Of a stretch of DNA of 64,000 bases, positions 46,231 through 58,794 are shown in pieces (within the stretch, counting starts at the first letter, position 1; each line of letters begins with the position of its first letter). Origin of the DNA: Arthrobacter sp. H16F315 (GTDB taxonomy: Bacteria > Actinomycetota > Actinomycetes > Actinomycetales > Micrococcaceae). The notes beneath the pieces are model-generated. The model did no database searches, was not told the DNA's origin, and saw nothing but the letters and a program-made list of their open reading frames with translations. A program made the position numbers and the translations under genes. The stretch lies in assembly GCF_024124825.1 (NCBI RefSeq), contig NZ_JAMXSS010000002.1, positions 3,472,001 to 3,536,000 on the forward strand, read 5' to 3'.

Positions 46231-47795
46231 TAGTGGGAACCTCCGTGGCTCGCGACAGCGTCGTTAAGGGTTGGGGCCGTCAGGGAAGGAGCCTTATCCA
46301 GCAGCGGGCCGCCCCACTGCGCCTCCAGCAGGGATTCGAGCACCGCACCGACCCGGTACAGCCGGGCATCCTGGCGGGCCGGGGCCAGCAGCTGGACACC
46401 GACCGGCAGGCCGTCCTCGTCGGCCAGGCCGCCGGGCAGGGACAGCCCAGGCACGCCGGCCATGTTGGCGGGGATGGTGGCGACGTCGTTGAGGTACATC
46501 GCCAGCGGGTCGTTGAGCTTCTCGCCGAGCTTAAACGCCGTGGTGGGCGCCGTTGGGGAGATCAGCACGTCGGCCTTGGCGAACGCGGCGTCGAAGTCGC
46601 GCTGGATCAGGGTGCGCACCTTCTGGGCCGAGCCGTAGTAGGCGTCGTAGTAGCCGGCGCTCAGCGCATAGGTACCCAGGATGATCCGGCGCTTGACCTC
46701 GTCGCCGAAGCCGGCGGCACGGGTCGCAGCCATCACGCGCTCAATCGTCATCGGGCCCTCTTCGGGCAGGACCCGCAGGCCGTACCGGACGCCGTCGAAC
46801 TTGGCCAGGTTGGAGGAGGCCTCGGAGGGCATGATCAGGTAGTAGGCGCCGAGGGCGTACTTGAAGTTGGGGCAGGACACCTCGACGATTTCCGCGCCGG
46901 CGCCCTTGAGCAGCTCGAGGGATTCGTTAAAACGGTTCTCGACGCCGGCCTGGTAGCCCTCGCCGTGAAGTTCCTTGATGATGCCGATCTTCATGCCGGT
47001 CACGTTGCCGATCGACGCGGCGGCCACGAGGTCCTCCAGCGGGTCCGGCAGCGAGGTGGAGTCGCGCGGGTCGTGCCCGCCGATGACCTGGTGCAGCAGT
47101 GCGGAGTCCAGTACGGTGCGCGAGACCGGGCCGATCTGGTCCAGCGAGGACGCCATGGCGATCGCACCGTAGCGGGACACTCCGCCGTACGTCGGCTTGA
47201 CGCCCACGGTGCCGGTGACGGCGCCGGGCTGGCGGATCGAGCCGCCGGTGTCGGTGCCCAGGGCCAGCGGCGCTTCGAAGGCCGCCACGGCAGCAGCCGA
47301 GCCGCCGCCGGAGCCGCCGGGGATCCGGTCCAGGTCCCAGGGGTTGTGGGTGGGGCCAAAAGCGGAGTGCTCGGTGGAGGAGCCCATCGCGAATTCGTCC
47401 AGGTTCGTTTTGCCCAGGATCGGCATTTTGGCGGCGCGCAGGCGCTCCACGACTGTGGCGTCGTAGGGACTGCGCCAGCCTTCGAGGATCTTCGAGCCGG
47501 CAGTGGTGGGCTGGCCGATCGTAACAATGAGGTCCTTGACGGCGATCGGCACACCGGCGAGCGCGTGCAGCCCTTCGGCGGCGGCGCCGCCGGCGGCGCG
47601 GATCGCGTCCACTTCGGCGGCGACGGCGAGCGCTTCGTCGGTGTTGACGTGCAGGAAGGCGTGGACCTTGCCGTCGACGGCGGCGATGCGGTCCAGGTGC
47701 GCCTGGGTGACCTCGACGGCGGAGACCTCACGGGCGGCGAGCTTGCCGGCGAGCGCCGCGGCGGAGGAACGGATCAGTTCGTTGTTCTCAGTCAT
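46230..47795 (-). CDS. gatA: GatCAB amidase subunit A
   Basis: Glutaminase subunit that releases ammonia for tRNA amidation. 521 residues. The amidase-signature triad is seen as Lys in IAVKDLIVT, the first Ser in [13 protein letters not shown], and the nucleophile Ser in [11 protein letters not shown]. The start is the ATG at 47795 ([11 protein letters not shown]), a few bases past the gatC stop; the longer open frame has no site. Middle gene of the gat operon. Confidence 0.98.
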   Translation of the reverse strand: MTENNELIRSSAAALAGKLAAREVSAVEVTQAHLDRIAAVDGKVHAFLHVNTDEALAVAAEVDAIRAAGGAAAEGLHALAGVPIAVKDLIVTIGQPTTAGSKILEGWRSPYDATVVERLRAAKMPILGKTNLDEFAMGSSTEHSAFGPTHNPWDLDRIPGGSGGGSAAAVAAFEAPLALGTDTGGSIRQPGAVTGTVGVKPTYGGVSRYGAIAMASSLDQIGPVSRTVLDSALLHQVIGGHDPRDSTSLPDPLEDLVAAASIGNVTGMKIGIIKELHGEGYQAGVENRFNESLELLKGAGAEIVEVSCPNFKYALGAYYLIMPSEASSNLAKFDGVRYGLRVLPEEGPMTIERVMAATRAAGFGDEVKRRIILGTYALSAGYYDAYYGSAQKVRTLIQRDFDAAFAKADVLISPTAPTTAFKLGEKLNDPLAMYLNDVATIPANMAGVPGLSLPGGLADEDGLPVGVQLLAPARQDARLYRVGAVLESLLEAQWGGPLLDKAPSLTAPTLNDAVASHGGSH

Positions 47796-47799
47796 GTTC

Positions 47800-48096
47800 T
47801 TAGCCCTCATCCAGGATTGCGGGGACCTTGAAGCGGCCTTCGTACGCATCGGGAGCGCCGGAGAGTGCCTGTTCGGCCGTGAAAGTGTGGCCTACTACGT
47901 CCTCGCGGAACACATTCGTCAGCGGGATCGGGTGGGACGTGGCCGGGACGTCATCACCGGCGGCTTCACTTACGGACTTCACTGAATCGACGATGACGGC
48001 GAGTTCGCCTGCCATCGTGTCCAGCTCTTCAGCACTCATCTCGATGTGCGCGAGACGCGCGAGATGCGCGACGTCGTCGCGGTTGATCGCAGCCAT
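47800..48096 (-). CDS. gatC: GatCAB subunit C
   Basis: Small subunit that wraps GatA and GatB together. 98 residues; [20 protein letters not shown] at the start is the family signature. The ATG at 48096 has GGGGAG upstream. First gene of the gat operon; the 222-bp gap to the CitMHS stop contains a hairpin. Confidence 0.96.
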   Translation of the reverse strand: MAAINRDDVAHLARLAHIEMSAEELDTMAGELAVIVDSVKSVSEAAGDDVPATSHPIPLTNVFREDVVGHTFTAEQALSGAPDAYEGRFKVPAILDEG

Positions 48097-48263
48097 GGAT
48101 CTCCCCTGCAAGTTCGGATTATTTTCCGTCCCAGTCTACGTGGCCCTAAGCCCTTCCGCCGTCGGCGGCGGGCCGGACGATCCTCCGCGTGCTCGCTCGT
48201 TCCTCGCTTAGACGCACGCTTCCGGATGTCCGTCCCGTCGCCGATGTGCTGCGCTCACCGAAC

Positions 48264-48304
48264 GAGACTGCCGAGTCCGGAAAATTTCCGAACTCGACAG
48301 TCTC
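48264..48304 (+). terminator. hairpin with T-rich tail
   Basis: Two 20-nt arms (48264-48283 and 48285-48304) pair with two mismatches. On the plus strand it is followed by CAGTTTTGTTTTG, so the T-tail suits plus-strand transcription, while both flanking genes are on the minus strand. It may be a bidirectional stop or a marker of antisense transcription in the gat/CitMHS gap. Confidence 0.6.
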
Positions 48305-48318
48305 ACAGTTTTGTTTTG

Positions 48319-49779
48319 TCAGCCGATGCCGATGGCTCCGGTGAGTACTCCGGTGGCCAGCATGACCAGGGAGATAACTGCCGTGCGCCAGAGGACCTTC
48401 TTGTGGTGGTCGCCCAGGTCCACCTTGGCGAGGGAGACCAGCAGCAGGATCGCCGGTACCAGCGGGCTCTGCAGGTGGAAGGGCTGGCCGGTGATGGAGG
48501 CGCGGGCCATGTCCGCGGCGCTGATGCCGTAGTGGCCGGCCGTTTCACTGAGCACCGGCAGGACGCCGAAGTAGAAGGCATCGTTGCTCATAAAAAACGT
48601 CATGGGGATGCTGAGCACGCCGGTGATGACGGCCATAAACGGGCCCATGTCGGCGGGAATGATGGCCACGAGCCACTGGGACATGGCCTTGACCATTCCG
48701 GTCCCGTTCAGCACTCCGGTCAGGACCGCTGCGGCCATCACCATGCTGACGACGGCGACGATCGAAGGTGCGTGCGCGATCAGCTGCGCGCCCTGGTCCT
48801 TGAGCCGGGGAAAGTTCACCAGCAGCGCGATGGCGGAGCCGACCATAAAGACAAAGGGCAGCGGCACGAGGTCGGCGACCAGCAGCACCATAATGGCAAC
48901 CGTCAAGCCCAGGTTGAACCACTGCAGCTTCGGCCGAAGCGTGGACCGGTTGGGGTCCAGCGCGGTATCCGCCATGGCCGAATCGCGTTCGTCGGCGAGG
49001 TCCCCGGTGTGTTCCAGGACCGCCACTGCCGACCGTGCCGCGGCGGGGCTTCCGCCGGGACCGGACGGCTTGCGGCCGAAGCCGAGCCGGCCGAGCCGGC
49101 CGAAGCCGGTGCCGGTGTAGCTGTCGCCGGGGGTATCCGCAGAACCCCAGATCTCGGGGGCGACGGTGCGCAGCCGGTTGCGCTCCTGCAGGCCCAGCAG
49201 CCAGGCGAAGACGAACACAACGACGAGGCCCGCGATCAGCGAGGGGATCATCGGGACGAACACCTCCGAGACGCTGATCTTCAGTGCGGAGGCGGCGCGG
49301 GCGGTGGGGCCGCCCCACGGCAGGATGTTCATGGTGCCGTTGGCCAGGCCGGCCACGCAGGTCAGGATCACGGGACTCATCTTCAGGCGCAGGTACACCG
49401 GCAGCATCGCAGCGGTGGTCAGGATGAAGGTGGTGGATCCGTCACCGTCGAGCGAGACCGCCGCGGCGAGGACGGCGGTGCCGAGGACCACCTTGGCGGG
49501 GTCGTTGCCCAGCCGGCGCAGGATGAACCGGACCAGCGGGTCGAAGAGCCCGACGTCGATCATCAGGCCAAAGTAGATGATCGCGAACATCAGCAGGGCC
49601 GCGGTGGAGGTCATCGACTTCATGGAATCAAGCACCATGTCGCCGATGCCAAGTCCGGCGCCGGCGAAAAGCCCGAAAACGGTGGGAACAATAATAAGCG
49701 CCAGAACGGGCGTCAGTCTTTTCGTCATGATCAGCACCATAAAAACCGTGATCATGGCGAAACCTAGTAATACCAGCAC
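48319..49779 (-). CDS. CitMHS-family metal-citrate transporter
   Basis: A 486-residue permease of the CitMHS family, which takes up citrate complexed to a divalent metal. About 12 helices, with VSLDGDGSTTFILTTAAMLP as the conserved loop near residue 105 and a hydrophilic mid-loop (about 205-285). GTG at 49779 (VLVLLGFAMITVF) follows GAAGGAG; the longer frame begins upstream but lacks a site. Divergent from the sensor kinase gene, an arrangement typical of citrate-induced transporter genes. Confidence 0.93.
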   Translation of the reverse strand: MLVLLGFAMITVFMVLIMTKRLTPVLALIIVPTVFGLFAGAGLGIGDMVLDSMKSMTSTAALLMFAIIYFGLMIDVGLFDPLVRFILRRLGNDPAKVVLGTAVLAAAVSLDGDGSTTFILTTAAMLPVYLRLKMSPVILTCVAGLANGTMNILPWGGPTARAASALKISVSEVFVPMIPSLIAGLVVVFVFAWLLGLQERNRLRTVAPEIWGSADTPGDSYTGTGFGRLGRLGFGRKPSGPGGSPAAARSAVAVLEHTGDLADERDSAMADTALDPNRSTLRPKLQWFNLGLTVAIMVLLVADLVPLPFVFMVGSAIALLVNFPRLKDQGAQLIAHAPSIVAVVSMVMAAAVLTGVLNGTGMVKAMSQWLVAIIPADMGPFMAVITGVLSIPMTFFMSNDAFYFGVLPVLSETAGHYGISAADMARASITGQPFHLQSPLVPAILLLVSLAKVDLGDHHKKVLWRTAVISLVMLATGVLTGAIGIG

Positions 49780-49898
49780 AGCCGGCTCCTTCTGCAGTGA
49801 AGTGCACCACTCCGGTGTGATGCGCACTACAGACGCTAGGGTGGCGGGCGTCACGGCCGGGTCTTTGCCGCATTTGATTGGCATACTGCTTGTTGGAC

Positions 49899-49916
49899 GC
49901 ATTGTGCGCATTGTGC
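49899..49916. promoter_or_regulatory. direct repeat in the citrate-system control region
   Basis: GCATTGTGC is repeated back to back, 22 bases before the sensor-kinase start and 120 before the transporter start. Direct repeats like this are plausible sites for the CitB-type response regulator. Another imperfect inverted repeat (AGTGCACC...GGTG...GCACT) lies at about 49800-49830. Confidence 0.45.
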
Positions 49917-49938
49917 TCACACCCGAAGGAGGGTCAAC

Positions 49939-51660
49939 GTGCCACGCTTAACCGGCCGCACGCCGCTGCGGTTCGCTACCCAGACCCTGCTGCTCCAGCT
50001 GGCGGTGGTGGCCCTGGTGGTGCTCCTGACGAGCGCCGTGCACGGCTGGCTCACCTATGACCGGCTGGGCCGCGAGGCCGAAAACCAGGCCCTTACACTG
50101 GCCAGGACCGTCGCTTCCGATCCGCAGGTGCGGGCCGCGGTGCAGCAGATCAGCGCGCAGCCAGGCACTCCCCCGCCGGCCGAACTGTTGGCCGGGCCGC
50201 TGATGGCAGCAGCCGAGGGCGCCCGCACCCGCACCGGAGCACTTTTTGTGGTCATTACCGACGAGACCGGACTGCGGCTGGCGCACCCCGAGGCCGAGCG
50301 GCTGGGCGAGCGCGTGAGCACTGACCCGTCCGAGGCGCTCGCCGGCAAGGAAGTCACCACCCGGAACACCGGAACCCTGGGCCCCTCGGCCGGGGCCAAG
50401 GTCCCGGTGTTCGCCCCGGAATCCGACACCGTGGTGGGCGAAGTCAGTGTGGGCTACTCTACCGAAAGCGTCAGCCAGAGTCTGGGCCGGGACATCGTTC
50501 CGATCGCCCTGACCGCGGCCGGCGCCCTGCTGGTCGGCGTCCTCGCCTCGTTCCTGCTCCGGCGCCGGCTCCAGCGGCTGACGCTGGGCCTGGAACCGGA
50601 GGAAATCAGCACCCTGGTCCACGACCAGGTGGCGGTGCTGCAAGGGGTCGACGACGGCGTGATCGGCGTCGCCGCGGACGGCCGGATCAGCGTGTTCAAC
50701 TCCGCCGCCCGGCGACTGCTGGGCCAGCCTGATCTCACCGGCACGCCGTGGGCCGATGCTCCGGTGCCGGCCCGGCTGCTGGCGCTGACCAAGTCCGACG
50801 CCGCTGAATGGGACGCCGTGGAACTTGTTGTCGGCGGGCGGGTGCTGGTGGCCAGCGCCCGCAAGGCCCTGCACGGCCGGGAGGACCTGGGCTGGGTGCT
50901 GATGCTGCGGGACCGGACCGAACTTCAGCAGTTGACCCGCCAGCTCGACGCCGTGGGAACCATGTCCACCGCGCTCCGGGCCCAGCGGCACGAGTTCGCC
51001 AACCAGCTGCACACCATCGCCGGGTTCATAAGCATCGGCGAGCACCAGCAGGCCCGTGATTACCTGGCCCGGCTGGCTGCCACCGGTCCGCTGAAATTTC
51101 CCGTGGACCAGGCCGAACTGCTCCAGGACCCCTATCTGCAGGCCTTCCTCGGCGCCAAAGGGGTGGAAGCGGACGAGCGGGGCGTGAGCCTGCGGCTCGG
51201 ACCGGAAACCCTGGTCCGGGGACAGGTCACCGAGCCGCAGGACGTCACCACCGTGCTCGGCAACCTGATCGACAACGCGGTGAACGCCGCCGTCGCGGGC
51301 CCGTCACCGGACCGCTGGGTCGAGGTGGAAGTGCTCGACGAGCCCGGCACCGGAGGCAATGGCGGCACGCTGTTGATCGTCGTCGGGGATTCCGGCGACG
51401 GGCTGCCTGCCGCTGCGGCCGGCGGTGCTGATGACGTGTTCGAGGACGGATTCACCACCGCCGGCCGTCCGGCGCGGGCGGGCGCCGGCCAGGGCCTGGG
51501 CCTCGCGCTGGCCCGCCAGCTGGCTCGACGTCGCGGCGGCGACGTGCGCGTACTTGACCCGGGCTCCGCCGGCGGCCCCGGCGCGGTTTTTATGGCGACC
51601 CTGCCGGGGACCATTGTGCCCACTGAGGCGAAGCCTAACGAAAGGGACAACGATGCCTGA
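49939..51660 (+). CDS. CitA/DcuS-type sensor histidine kinase
   Basis: Membrane kinase that probably senses citrate or another C4-C6 acid. 573 residues. Helix 1 at about 14-35 and helix 2 at about 182-202 frame an extracytoplasmic PAS-like domain. A cytoplasmic PAS follows (about 225-320), with the H-box in QRHEFANQLHTIAGF, the N-box in GNLIDNAVNAA, and Gly-rich ATP motifs GDSGDGLP and GQGLGLALAR. GTG at 49939 follows GAAGGAGGG. The response regulator start overlaps the last 8 bases. Confidence 0.95.
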   Translation: MPRLTGRTPLRFATQTLLLQLAVVALVVLLTSAVHGWLTYDRLGREAENQALTLARTVASDPQVRAAVQQISAQPGTPPPAELLAGPLMAAAEGARTRTGALFVVITDETGLRLAHPEAERLGERVSTDPSEALAGKEVTTRNTGTLGPSAGAKVPVFAPESDTVVGEVSVGYSTESVSQSLGRDIVPIALTAAGALLVGVLASFLLRRRLQRLTLGLEPEEISTLVHDQVAVLQGVDDGVIGVAADGRISVFNSAARRLLGQPDLTGTPWADAPVPARLLALTKSDAAEWDAVELVVGGRVLVASARKALHGREDLGWVLMLRDRTELQQLTRQLDAVGTMSTALRAQRHEFANQLHTIAGFISIGEHQQARDYLARLAATGPLKFPVDQAELLQDPYLQAFLGAKGVEADERGVSLRLGPETLVRGQVTEPQDVTTVLGNLIDNAVNAAVAGPSPDRWVEVEVLDEPGTGGNGGTLLIVVGDSGDGLPAAAAGGADDVFEDGFTTAGRPARAGAGQGLGLALARQLARRRGGDVRVLDPGSAGGPGAVFMATLPGTIVPTEAKPNERDNDA

Positions 51661-52325
51661 GGACTTCAGGGTGTTGATTGTGGACGACGATTTCCACGTC
51701 GCCAAGCTGCACGCGGCCTACGTGGACTCGGTGGCGGGATTCCTGGCCCTGGCCCCGGCGGGTTCCGCGTCGCAGGCGCTGCAGGCCATCCACAGCCTGC
51801 GCCCGGATCTGGTGCTGCTGGACGTGTACCTGCCGGACGCTTCCGGCCTGGACCTGCTCCACCAGCTGGACGTGGACACCATGATCCTCAGCGCCGCCGC
51901 GGACGCGGTCTCGCTCCGGCTCGCGTTCCGGCGCGGGGCGCTGGCGTATCTGCTCAAGCCATTTACTGCCGAGTCGTTGTCGCAGCAGCTGCGCTCGTAC
52001 GCGCGCTACCGGCGGATCCTGGCCCAGCCGGGGAACGTCACCCAGGACAGTGTGGAACGGGCCAAGCGGGCGCTCATCCCGGGCGATGTGATGGCCTCCG
52101 CTAAGCCCAGGTCCGCCACCGAGGCAGCGGTGCTGGAATCGTTGGCACCGGGTGAGCAGTACTCCGCGGCCGAGGTCGCCACCCGGGTAGGCGTTTCCCG
52201 AGCCACCGCACAGCGGTATCTGTCAGCGCTCGCCGACGACGGCGCCGTCGACATCCAGTTGCGGTACGGCAGCACCGGGCGCCCGGAGCACCGCTACGGG
52301 CTGGCGGCCTGGCGCCGCCGGCTAG
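51653..52325 (+). CDS. CitB/DcuR-type response regulator, 3' end frameshifted
   Basis: Receiver domain VLIVDDDFHVAKLHAAYVDS with phospho-Asp in LLDVYLPDAS (about 58) and Lys in YLLKPF; the C-terminal part has an HTH (YSAAEVATRVGVSRATAQRY). As written, the frame never stops before running antisense through the next gene. Removing one G from GGG at 52298-52300 gives GRPEHRYGWRPGAAG and TAG at 52323-52325 (223 residues), which looks like the normal family ending. ATG at 51653 overlaps the kinase gene. Likely activates the CitMHS gene. Confidence 0.85.
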
Positions 52326-52840
52326 CCCAGGTCCCCGTGCAGGTGGAAGGCGTTGCTGCGGGCGTACTCGTGTACGCGGGTGAGAGCCTCGATCTGGTTG
52401 CGGGCGTCGTCGGCCAGCGCGGCCAACGTAACAGGGTCGACTCCGAGGTCCGGCGCCAGCTCCGCCAGGACCTGCCAGCCGCCAAGCTTTCCCAGGATTG
52501 CGGAGCGCATCAGTTCAGCCTCCAGCACCATGGTCATCGGGGACCGGCTGACGATGCGGCCGTTGAGTTTGAGCCGGCCGGCGTGCTCGCCCAGCCAGGC
52601 GGCGGCTTGACGGTGACGGCGCGGCCGCAACCCAAGATCCTTGATGATGCCCCGGAGCACCTCGCGTTCGCTGCTGATCTCCTGGCTGATCCGGGAGAGC
52701 TCGCCCGCCACCGGGGTGTCGGCGTAGGCCTCAGCCATGCGTCGGATCCGGGAGACTCCGGCGGTGGAGCCGGTCAGGTGGTCCGAGAGATACAGGCCGA
52801 GGAGCTTTGCATCAATTGAGGCGGGGATGCGCGCTGCCAT
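52322..52840 (-). CDS. conserved hypothetical protein
   Basis: A 172-residue, mostly helical soluble protein that I cannot name. Helices: DAKLLGLYLSDHLTGSTAG, GELSRISQEISSEREVLRG, and a Leu-rich stretch AILGKLGGWQVLAELAPD. The pattern is reminiscent of ferritin-like four-helix bundles, but metal ligands are not clear. ATG at 52840 follows GGAGGAC. It is convergent with the response regulator, sharing only the stop region. Confidence 0.7.
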   Translation of the reverse strand: MAARIPASIDAKLLGLYLSDHLTGSTAGVSRIRRMAEAYADTPVAGELSRISQEISSEREVLRGIIKDLGLRPRRHRQAAAWLGEHAGRLKLNGRIVSRSPMTMVLEAELMRSAILGKLGGWQVLAELAPDLGVDPVTLAALADDARNQIEALTRVHEYARSNAFHLHGDLG

Positions 52841-52929
52841 GGGTCCTCCAGAGTGCCTAAGCGTTTAGATTGACACTAACCTACCCCAGGGTGAGCGCCG
52901 CAAGGAGGAGTCCTGCCCGTCCGGCCGGG

Positions 52930-53433
52930 CTACAACTCCTGGCGGTAGACCAGGAGCTTGATGTCGGTGTCCGGCACAACCCAATCGCGTTCGGGGGCCC
53001 GCTGGAAACCGGTCTTGAGGTAGAGCCCGTGAGCGCTTTCCCAGGTCAGGCCCGTGGTCAGCGCCACGGCATTGATCCCGGCCAACAGCCGGGCATGTTC
53101 GAGGATGGCCTGGACCATGGCCTTGCCTGCACCGCTGCGCTGGACTTCAGGGTCCACCACAAGCATCCGGAATTCCAGCTCGTCGCTTTGGGCGATGTCC
53201 GCATAGGGTTCACCGGCGACGGCCAGGGTCACGGAGCCTACGATCTGTCCGGCACGCTCCGCGACCCAGATGGTCGCGTGCGCGGCCCGCCGGGAGACGT
53301 CCTGGATTTGCCGCATGTAAGGGTGGTCGGCGCTCTGGAAATAGCCTGCCGCGAGGTAGGCGTCCCGGGTAATGCGCGCGATGGCGTTGTAGTCGGCCGG
53401 AACTGCGGGACGGATAAGGATCTGGGGATGCAC
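52930..53433 (-). CDS. GNAT-family acetyltransferase
   Basis: A 167-residue single-domain GNAT. The acetyl-CoA loop is VVDPEVQRSGAGKAMVQAIL (QxxGxG/A type), and the preceding strand is LEFRMLVVDP. Substrate unknown. ATG at 53433. Independent small gene between the unknown 52322 gene and the inositol-phosphatase gene. Confidence 0.9.
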   Translation of the reverse strand: MHPQILIRPAVPADYNAIARITRDAYLAAGYFQSADHPYMRQIQDVSRRAAHATIWVAERAGQIVGSVTLAVAGEPYADIAQSDELEFRMLVVDPEVQRSGAGKAMVQAILEHARLLAGINAVALTTGLTWESAHGLYLKTGFQRAPERDWVVPDTDIKLLVYRQEL

Positions 53434-53540
53434 TTATCCATGCTAAGCGCGCGCGGACCGCACTGGCCCCGGAACGGCGTTTTCCGTGACTGAACTATCA
53501 GAACGGCCGGAAATCAGAACGGCCGGGCAGGCACCGGGGG

Positions 53541-56706
<3,166 letters not shown>

Positions 56707-56766
56707 TCAGGATTACCCCGGAGCAGTCGCCCCGGGGAGGGGTGCCCGCGACGCGCGGCGGCCGCT

Positions 56767-56834
56767 GCCCAACCAACTCGCAGCTAAGGCCGTTTTGAGG
56801 GCTCAAAACGGCCTTAGCTGCTACCTGGTTGGGC
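56767..56834. repeat. dispersed palindrome, copy 3
   Basis: Two 33-bp arms (56767-56799, 56802-56834) pair at 30 of 33 positions. The inner part CAGCTAAGGCCGTTTTGAG is perfect. The outer GCCCAAC and the ACTCGCAG block match the copies at 44652 and 21553. It lies 15 bp past the trxB stop, upstream of ligA, so here it can act as a trxB terminator. Confidence 0.9.
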
Positions 56835-56848
56835 GGGCCGGGTGGTGG

Positions 56849-57823
56849 TCAGGAGTGGGTGGGTTCCTCGACGAGCGCTGTGGCGATGCTGTCCGCGTCC
56901 TCGAGTGCGGCGAGGTAGCGTTCGGCGTCCAGTGCGGCCGCGCAGCCGGTACCCGCGGCGGTGATGGCCTGGCGGTAGCGGTGGTCCACCGCGTCCCCGC
57001 AGGCGAAGACGCCGCTCAGGTTGGTGACCGTGGTGGGTGAATCGACCCTGATGTAGCCCTCGGCGTCCAGCTCTACCTGGCCGGTGAGCAGTTCGGTGCG
57101 CGGGACGTGGCCGATCGCGACGAAGATCCCGGTGGCAGCCTTTTCCCGGGTTTCGCCGGTGCCGGTGTCGGTCAGGGTGACGCCGGTGACTTTGGCGTCG
57201 CCGTGGATGGCGGTGATGGCGGAATTCCAGGCGAAGCGGATCTTGGGGTTGTCCTTGGCCCGCTGGGCCATGATCCGCGAGGCGCGGAGCTCGCCCTTGC
57301 GGACCACAACTGTCACGGACTTTCCGAACCGGGTCAGGAAGGTCGCTTCCTCCATGGCGGAGTCGCCGCCGCCGACGACGATGATGTCCTGGTCGCGGAA
57401 GAAGAATCCGTCGCAGGTGGCGCACCAGGAGAGCCCGTGGCCGCTGAACTTCTTTTCTTCCGGCAGGCCGAGTTCCTTGTAGGCCGAGCCGGTGGCGAGG
57501 ATGACGGCGGTGGCTTCGTGGATCTCACCCGCGCCGGTGACCACGCGCTTGAGGTGGCCGGTGAGCGTCACTTCGGTGACGTCGTCGAACACCACCCGGG
57601 CGCCGAACTTTTCGGCCTGCTGCTGGAGGCCGTCCATCAGCTCCGGGCCCTGGACGCCGGCGGGGAAGCCGGGGAAGTTCTCCACCTCGGTGGTGTTCAT
57701 CAGCGCACCTCCGGCCGTGACTGCCCCGGCGATGACCAGCGGCGCCAGCCCGGCCCGTGCGGCGTAGATCGCGGCGGTGTAGCCGGCAGGGCCGGACCCG
57801 ATAATGATCAGCTGTTCGGTCAT
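56849..57823 (-). CDS. trxB: thioredoxin reductase
   Basis: NADPH-dependent flavoenzyme that reduces thioredoxin. 324 residues. FAD motif [18 protein letters not shown], redox pair CATC, NADPH motif [14 protein letters not shown], and the final FAD block [18 protein letters not shown] at 57823, 10 bp after arsC. The pairing with arsC fits thioredoxin-coupled arsenate reduction, though TrxB also serves the general system. Confidence 0.97.
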   Translation of the reverse strand: MTEQLIIIGSGPAGYTAAIYAARAGLAPLVIAGAVTAGGALMNTTEVENFPGFPAGVQGPELMDGLQQQAEKFGARVVFDDVTEVTLTGHLKRVVTGAGEIHEATAVILATGSAYKELGLPEEKKFSGHGLSWCATCDGFFFRDQDIIVVGGGDSAMEEATFLTRFGKSVTVVVRKGELRASRIMAQRAKDNPKIRFAWNSAITAIHGDAKVTGVTLTDTGTGETREKAATGIFVAIGHVPRTELLTGQVELDAEGYIRVDSPTTVTNLSGVFACGDAVDHRYRQAITAAGTGCAAALDAERYLAALEDADSIATALVEEPTHS

Positions 57824-57833
57824 GGTCGTGCTC

Positions 57834-58256
57834 CTACTTTGCGGCCGGAAGGAGTTCGGAAATCAGGGCCTCGATGCGGGCCTTGATGTCGTCGCGGATG
57901 GGACGGACCGAGTCCACGCCCTGGCCGGCCGGGTCCTCGAGCTCCCAGTCCTCGTAGCGCTTGCCCGGGAAGATCGGGCAGGTATCGCCGCAGCCCATGG
58001 TAATGACAACGTCGGATTCCTTCACGGCCTCGGTGGTGAGGACCTTGGGGATCTCGGCGGACATGTCGATGCCGAGCTCGGCCATGGCCTCGACGGCGGC
58101 CGGGTTGACCTTGTCGGCGGGCTGGGAGCCGGCTGAACGGACTTCGATCCCGCCCTTGGAGAGCGTGCTGAGGAAGGCTGCGGCCATCTGGGAGCGGCCG
58201 GCATTGTGGACGCAGACGAACAGGACAGAGGGCTTCTTGGCGGTTTCGGTGCTCAC
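57834..58256 (-). CDS. arsC: arsenate reductase (low-MW phosphatase type)
   Basis: A 140-residue low-molecular-weight-phosphatase-fold arsenate reductase. P-loop [16 protein letters not shown] (Cys-x5-Arg), an additional Cys pair in [12 protein letters not shown] that suits thioredoxin-linked turnover, and the general-acid segment [13 protein letters not shown] start at about 58256 (MSTETAKKP). It heads the arsC-trxB unit and is preceded by a promoter with an ArsR-like palindrome. Confidence 0.95.
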   Translation of the reverse strand: MSTETAKKPSVLFVCVHNAGRSQMAAAFLSTLSKGGIEVRSAGSQPADKVNPAAVEAMAELGIDMSAEIPKVLTTEAVKESDVVITMGCGDTCPIFPGKRYEDWELEDPAGQGVDSVRPIRDDIKARIEALISELLPAAK

Positions 58257-58365
58257 GGGTTTCTCCTGAAAATCAGCTGTGTGACGGGTGCATCGCGGCC
58301 CGTTTGCGGTCCTGCGCCCGGCACGTATGGCCCTCGGCGGAACATTGATAAGAATCGATGTAGAA

Positions 58366-58396
58366 AGTATTGGACTTTAGATTGATGAATGTCAAT
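58366..58396 (-). promoter_or_regulatory. arsC promoter with ArsR-like operator
   Basis: On the minus strand, TTGACA (58390-58395) and AATACT (58366-58371) are 18 bases apart and form a good sigma-A promoter. The -35 overlaps an inverted repeat ATTGA-CATTCA-TCAAT (58381-58396), typical in shape of ArsR/SmtB operators. Confidence 0.7.
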
Positions 58397-58412
58397 ATCT
58401 AGCTTATGTCGG

Positions 58413-58713
58413 CTTGGCCGTCCCGCCTGGTGTCGCGGCCCGGTTAGGCTGCGAGCACGCGCGGCGCGAGGCCATTGACCCGGTGGGCGATGTCATCGAA
58501 AGCCTTCTCGAAGGCATCCTCGGTGCCCAGCCGAAGGATCCGACCGGGTGCATAAACCCGCGGACCGCCTCCTCCGCCGCGAAGGCCGTGGGTTCGCTGG
58601 CCAGGTTGTGGCGCGCAATGCCGGCGCCCGGGCCCCGGAGATGACGCACCGGGCCGCAGGCAACCGTGCCGCAGCAGGGGGCGGATTCGCAGGTTCGGAT
58701 AGCAGGCATGTGG
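58413..58713 (-). pseudogene. decayed arsD-like gene
   Basis: The frame beginning ATG at 58713 reads MPAIRTCESAPCCGTVACGP, followed a little later by GIARHNLASEPTAFAAEEAV. These are the Cys-Cys...Cys start and the middle of ArsD, the arsenite metallochaperone. About 15-20 residues between the two blocks are missing, and after GFMHP the ArsD-like match is lost. The frame one base over ends GTEDAFEKAFDDIAHRVNG, perhaps a piece of another phosphatase-type gene. The gene therefore appears truncated and rearranged, not merely miscalled. Confidence 0.7.
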
Positions 58714-58741
58714 TTCTCCCTAGACGTCAACCCCCCTAGCG

Positions 58742-58760
58742 TATCGACAATCATCGATAT
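58742..58760 (-). promoter_or_regulatory. ArsR-like operator upstream of the arsD remnant
   Basis: TATCGA-CAATCA-TCGATA is an inverted repeat (6-6-6) that resembles ArsR/SmtB-type sites. It lies about 30 bp before the arsD remnant start. It is retained although the gene is broken. Confidence 0.55.
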
Positions 58761-58794
58761 CCTAGAGCAGGGCCGGCGCGCCGTTGGCAGCGGC

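Noticed and set aside
46218..47831. 537-codon frame opposite gatA
   Set aside because: Antisense shadow of a certain gene; no domain signature.
52326..52819. C-terminal extension of the response regulator
   Set aside because: It translates the opposite strand of the unknown gene at 52322-52840; a one-base change restores the ordinary family ending.
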